Assembly: GCF_007679495.1 (NCBI RefSeq)
Contig: NZ_VEGP01000006.1
Coordinates: forward strand, 62,001 to 126,000
Direction: 5' to 3'
Length of the DNA stretch: 64,000 bases
Origin: Paenibacillus sp. 32O-W
GTDB lineage: Bacteria > Bacillota > Bacilli > Paenibacillales > NBRC-103111
This document shows, piece after piece, positions 61,530-64,000 of this stretch; position 1 is the stretch's first letter; the number at the start of each line of letters is the position of its first letter. The position numbers and the translations under genes are program-made. The notes beneath the pieces were generated by a model. That model did no database searches. It saw nothing but the letters and a program-made list of their open reading frames with translations, and was not told the origin of the DNA.

Positions 61530-61750
61530 GGATTAAGGTACAAGGAAACAAGCAAATAAACGGATCTCACCGGCTTATTTTCACATTGTGGCAGAAGCAT
61601 GCGAAACAAAGCACACTGTCGCCATAATCGATTAAAGAGGGGGCGTTGGGCGTCCTCCCATAAGAACAAAGATGCCTGATAAGTAATCAACGACCTGTCC
61701 TTATATAAGCACACCTGAAACCGCCTCTTTAACACATCGTCCAACATGTG

Positions 61751-61782
61751 AAAAAAAGCGCAAGGCCGAGCCGGCCACTTGC
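61751..61782 (-). terminator. FMN riboswitch expression-platform terminator
   Basis: Stem GCAA-GGCC/GGCCTTGC with a two-base bulge (61760-61782) and a run of seven T on the minus strand, directly after the riboswitch aptamer. Confidence 0.8.
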
Positions 61783-61786
61783 TTCT

Positions 61787-61953
61787 TTCTCCTTCTCCCA
61801 TCCAGACTATACTGTCGGTTCCGGAATCTCACCGGATCCACCGTCTGCGCTCCGCAAAAGAGCATCATAGCAGCCGGGTCACGGACTTGCCCGCAGCCGC
61901 CCAATGGCCGCCCGGGATCACCGCCGGTAGGGAATTTCACCCAACCCCGAAGG
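61787..61953 (-). promoter_or_regulatory. FMN riboswitch (RFN element) of the rib operon
   Basis: Minus-strand sequence shows the RFN conserved blocks in order: CTTCGGGGTTGGGTGAAATT, CCCTACCGGCGGTGAT, ATCCGGTGAGATTCCGGAAC, and CGACAGTATAGTCTGGATGG. Binding of FMN favours the terminator just downstream. Between it and ribD lie about 350 bases with no gene. Confidence 0.97.
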
Positions 61954-61983
61954 AAATTGTATTCGATTATTAATTTCAGTTAC

Positions 61984-62415
61984 TTAAGCTTCGCTTACTT
62001 TCACGCTTTCCATCCTGTCTCTTCCCTGGAAAGCATCCACATGCTCCATTCCTTTAACCACTTTGCCGAAGACGGTATGCACCCCGTCAAGGTGAGGCTG
62101 CGGAGCATAGCAGATATAGAATTGGCTGCCGCCCGTATTCGGACCTGCGTGAGCCATAGCAAGAGTCCCGCGTTCATGCTTGTTGGGATTAATTTCACAA
62201 TTAATCGTATAGCCCGGACCGCCGGTACCCGTACCGTGGGGACATCCTCCTTGAGCAACGAAGCCGGGGATGACTCGATGGAAAACCAGACCGTTATAGA
62301 AACCGGAGTTAGCGAGCTTCTCGAAGTTCGCTACCGTGTTAGGAGCGTCCTTGTCAAACAGATCGATGACGACTTCTCCGCCGTTCTCCAATGTAATGGT
62401 CGCTTGCTTAGCCAT
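61984..62415 (-). CDS. ppiB: Peptidyl-prolyl cis-trans isomerase, cyclophilin type
   Basis: Cytosolic proline isomerase. 143 aa from ATG 62413-62415, [13 protein letters not shown], eight bases after AAAGGAG; the longer frame upstream is not cyclophilin-like. [24 protein letters not shown] and [26 protein letters not shown] are the catalytic region. No signal peptide. Sits between the rib and lysA genes as ppiB does in B. subtilis. Confidence 0.97.
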   Translation of the reverse strand: MAKQATITLENGGEVVIDLFDKDAPNTVANFEKLANSGFYNGLVFHRVIPGFVAQGGCPHGTGTGGPGYTINCEINPNKHERGTLAMAHAGPNTGGSQFYICYAPQPHLDGVHTVFGKVVKGMEHVDAFQGRDRMESVKVSEA

Positions 62416-62561
62416 AAGGTCACTCCTTTCTCTCAAATAGTAGACTACTCTTACATTGTAAACGACTTGGTCCAAAAACGCCAGCATCGGGTTCCGATGC
62501 GAAGCCGGCATATTCAGAACCGGGCTATTTTCACGCAAGACGGAAGGGATACCAAGCCTGC

Positions 62562-62604
62562 AATAAAAGGGGAGCATGGACTGCAAACGTCCATGCTCCC
62601 CTTT
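62562..62604 (-). terminator. Terminator of lysA
   Basis: Perfect 16-bp stem (62566-62581 with 62589-62604), seven-base loop, with A/T-rich tail; nearly symmetrical so it may act on both strands. Confidence 0.88.
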
Positions 62605-62610
62605 ATTGAT

Positions 62611-63945
62611 TTAGACCGTTCCTGCCGCCTTCTTCTGAAGCCGCTCCGGAATAACATCCAAATCCGTCAGATCGTCCAACGATTCCCGTTTGACAACCAG
62701 ATCGGCCTGTCCGTCTTTGACGAAGACAACCGCAGGCCGGCGAATCCGGTTATAATTGCTTGCCATGGCATAATTGTACGCCCCCGTACATGATACCGCC
62801 AGAATATCCCCGCTCTGTACCTTGGGCAGCTCTAAATCCCAAATGAGCATATCTCCGCTTTCGCAGCATTTGCCGGCAATCGATACGGTCTCCGCGTTCG
62901 CATCCTTCCCCCGGTTGGCAAGCATGGCCTCGTATTTCGAATCATACAAGGCCGGACGCGGATTATCCGTCATTCCGCCATCTACGGCCACATATTTGCG
63001 CACTCCCGGAATTTCTTTGACCGTGCCGACGGTGTATAGAGTCGTTCCCGCATCTCCGACGATACTGCGTCCCGGCTCGATCCAGATTTCCGGAAGCGGA
63101 TAGTTGTGGCTGCTAAAATAGGTTACAATTCCGTCTGTAATAGCTTTGACATAATCCCGCAACGGCAGCGGCGTATCCTCCTCCGTATATCGGATGCCGA
63201 AGCCTCCTCCCAGGTTAACTACGCGGAAGGTGACGTTCAGCCCGGAGCGAACCTCCGTTGCGAAGCCGATCATCTTCTCGACAGCCAGCTTGAAGCCGTC
63301 TACTTCGAAGATTTGGGAGCCGATATGGGAATGAATTCCGAGCAGCTCCAGATTAGGCTGTGCCACAGCCTCTTCAACTGCGCGATAAGCCGAACCGTTT
63401 CCTAAATCGAAGCCGAATTTGGAATCCGTCTGGCCTGTCGATATATATTCATGGGTGTGAGCCTCCACACCCGGGGTAATCCTTAACAGAATATTGACCT
63501 TCCGCTTCTTCTCGGCCGCGATCGCATTCAGCATTTGCAGCTCGATGAAGTTATCCACCACGAAGCAGCCGATGTTCGCGTCTATCGCCATCTCGATTTC
63601 CGCGGGCGTCTTGTTGTTGCCGTGGAAATGAATGCGCTCCGCGGGAAAACCGGCTTGCAGAGCGGTATACAGCTCTCCTTCGGAAACTACGTCGAGAGAC
63701 ATGCCTTCCTCTTCCGCAATACGGCACATGGCCATAACGCAAAAAGCTTTGCTGGCATAAGCAACCTGAAAGTTCAAACCGGACTCGCGAAAAGCATTAA
63801 TATATTCCCGGCATCTTTGGCGAATCAACGCCTCATCCATAACATACAGCGGCGTTCCGAAGCGGGCCGCCAGGTCTACCGTATTGCAGCCACCTATTTC
63901 CAACTGCCCTTTATCATTAATTTGACTGGTACCATGTAGAAACAT
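62611..63945 (-). CDS. lysA: Diaminopimelate decarboxylase
   Basis: Makes lysine from meso-diaminopimelate; PLP enzyme with alanine-racemase-like barrel. 444 aa from ATG 63943-63945 (MFLHGTSQINDKGQLEIGG). PLP lysine in AYASKAFC, GGGFG phosphate loop, substrate region in GKCCESGD. Upstream GAGAGGAAG supports this start. Nothing else can be seen in the 55 bases to the right edge; any lysine riboswitch would be outside. Confidence 0.96.
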   Translation of the reverse strand: MFLHGTSQINDKGQLEIGGCNTVDLAARFGTPLYVMDEALIRQRCREYINAFRESGLNFQVAYASKAFCVMAMCRIAEEEGMSLDVVSEGELYTALQAGFPAERIHFHGNNKTPAEIEMAIDANIGCFVVDNFIELQMLNAIAAEKKRKVNILLRITPGVEAHTHEYISTGQTDSKFGFDLGNGSAYRAVEEAVAQPNLELLGIHSHIGSQIFEVDGFKLAVEKMIGFATEVRSGLNVTFRVVNLGGGFGIRYTEEDTPLPLRDYVKAITDGIVTYFSSHNYPLPEIWIEPGRSIVGDAGTTLYTVGTVKEIPGVRKYVAVDGGMTDNPRPALYDSKYEAMLANRGKDANAETVSIAGKCCESGDMLIWDLELPKVQSGDILAVSCTGAYNYAMASNYNRIRRPAVVFVKDGQADLVVKRESLDDLTDLDVIPERLQKKAAGTV

Positions 63946-64000
63946 AATCGATACTTCCTCTCCCAATAGAATATCTTTGCACTGATGCAGAGAACCAGAC

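Noticed and set aside
61499-61801. Minus-strand open frame inside the rib leader
   Set aside because: It overlaps the FMN riboswitch terminator and the second hairpin; an RNA element explains the sequence.
63946-64000. Lysine riboswitch before lysA
   Set aside because: Only 55 bases are available and no part of a lysine aptamer can be recognised.
1-64000. Mobile elements, prophage or integrative element
   Set aside because: No transposase, integrase, att-like repeat pair or shift in codon use was seen; the order follows conserved Firmicute backbone.

Overview
The window is 64 kb of chromosomal backbone from a spore-forming, low-to-mid GC Firmicute, most likely Paenibacillus or another member of the Paenibacillaceae (inference from gene content and order). 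Sporulation and germination genes (spoIVA, spoVIF-like, ypeB, spmA, spmB, dacF, ytfJ/gerW, yphB), SD-rich starts with frequent TTG/GTG, and long gene-by-gene synteny with the Bacillus subtilis trp-to-lysA arc support this. Nearly everything is on the minus strand. The exceptions are a polysaccharide deacetylase, ppa, serA and glcDF. I see no transposase, integrase, prophage, CRISPR array or rRNA.

Layout (coordinates rising, so most operons read right to left). 1-7016: trp operon (trpE-D-C-F-B, cut at the left edge) preceded by aroB-aroH, with a TRAP-type attenuator ahead of trpE. 7165-13895: a small gene, cheR, ndk, then a quinone operon hepS-menG-ubiA-ubiX-mqnA-hepT. It carries mqnA and a ubiA-type prenyltransferase, which points to the futalosine route to menaquinone. 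14069-16060: unknown membrane-anchored protein, mtrB (TRAP itself), tRNA-Pro(GGG), hup. 16091-22722: spoIVA, yphF-like lipoprotein, two small 2Fe-2S ferredoxins flanking a nucleotidyltransferase-like gene, yphE-like DUF2768, spoVIF-like, gpsA, plsY. 22741-29637: der, YIEGIA pair, yphA-like, S1-domain protein, plsC, cmk, PilZ protein ypfA. 29774-34404: ypeB (without sleB), an overlooked small Cys-rich gene, prsW, glutamate dehydrogenase, mecA-like. 34405-35369: a gene-free kilobase with several dispersed-repeat types. 35370-40565: small membrane protein, deacetylase lipoprotein, CPBP protease, rhodanese, ppa, T-box plus serA. 40577-50260: res cytochrome c maturation and two-component genes, rluB, a very short amidase, spmB, spmA, dacF. 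50485-54423: FadR-type regulator divergent from glcDF, probably a lineage insertion. 54536-63945: ytfJ, ytfI-like, scpB, scpA, a site-2 protease homologue lacking its metal motif, ribD-E-BA-H under an FMN riboswitch, ppiB, lysA.

How it fits together. AroB feeds chorismate, which TrpE (tryptophan), AroH (prephenate) and MqnA (menaquinone) compete for inside one 12 kb block. TRAP from mtrB should terminate the trp leader when tryptophan is plentiful. HepS/HepT supply the prenyl tail, and ResABC/ResDE serve the cytochrome c branch of the same respiratory chain. Riboswitch-type control is visible three times: TRAP leader (trp), T-box (serA) and FMN riboswitch (rib). Promoters and terminators are reported only where the sequence shows them. 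All functional calls come from reading the translated sequence; no search was run.
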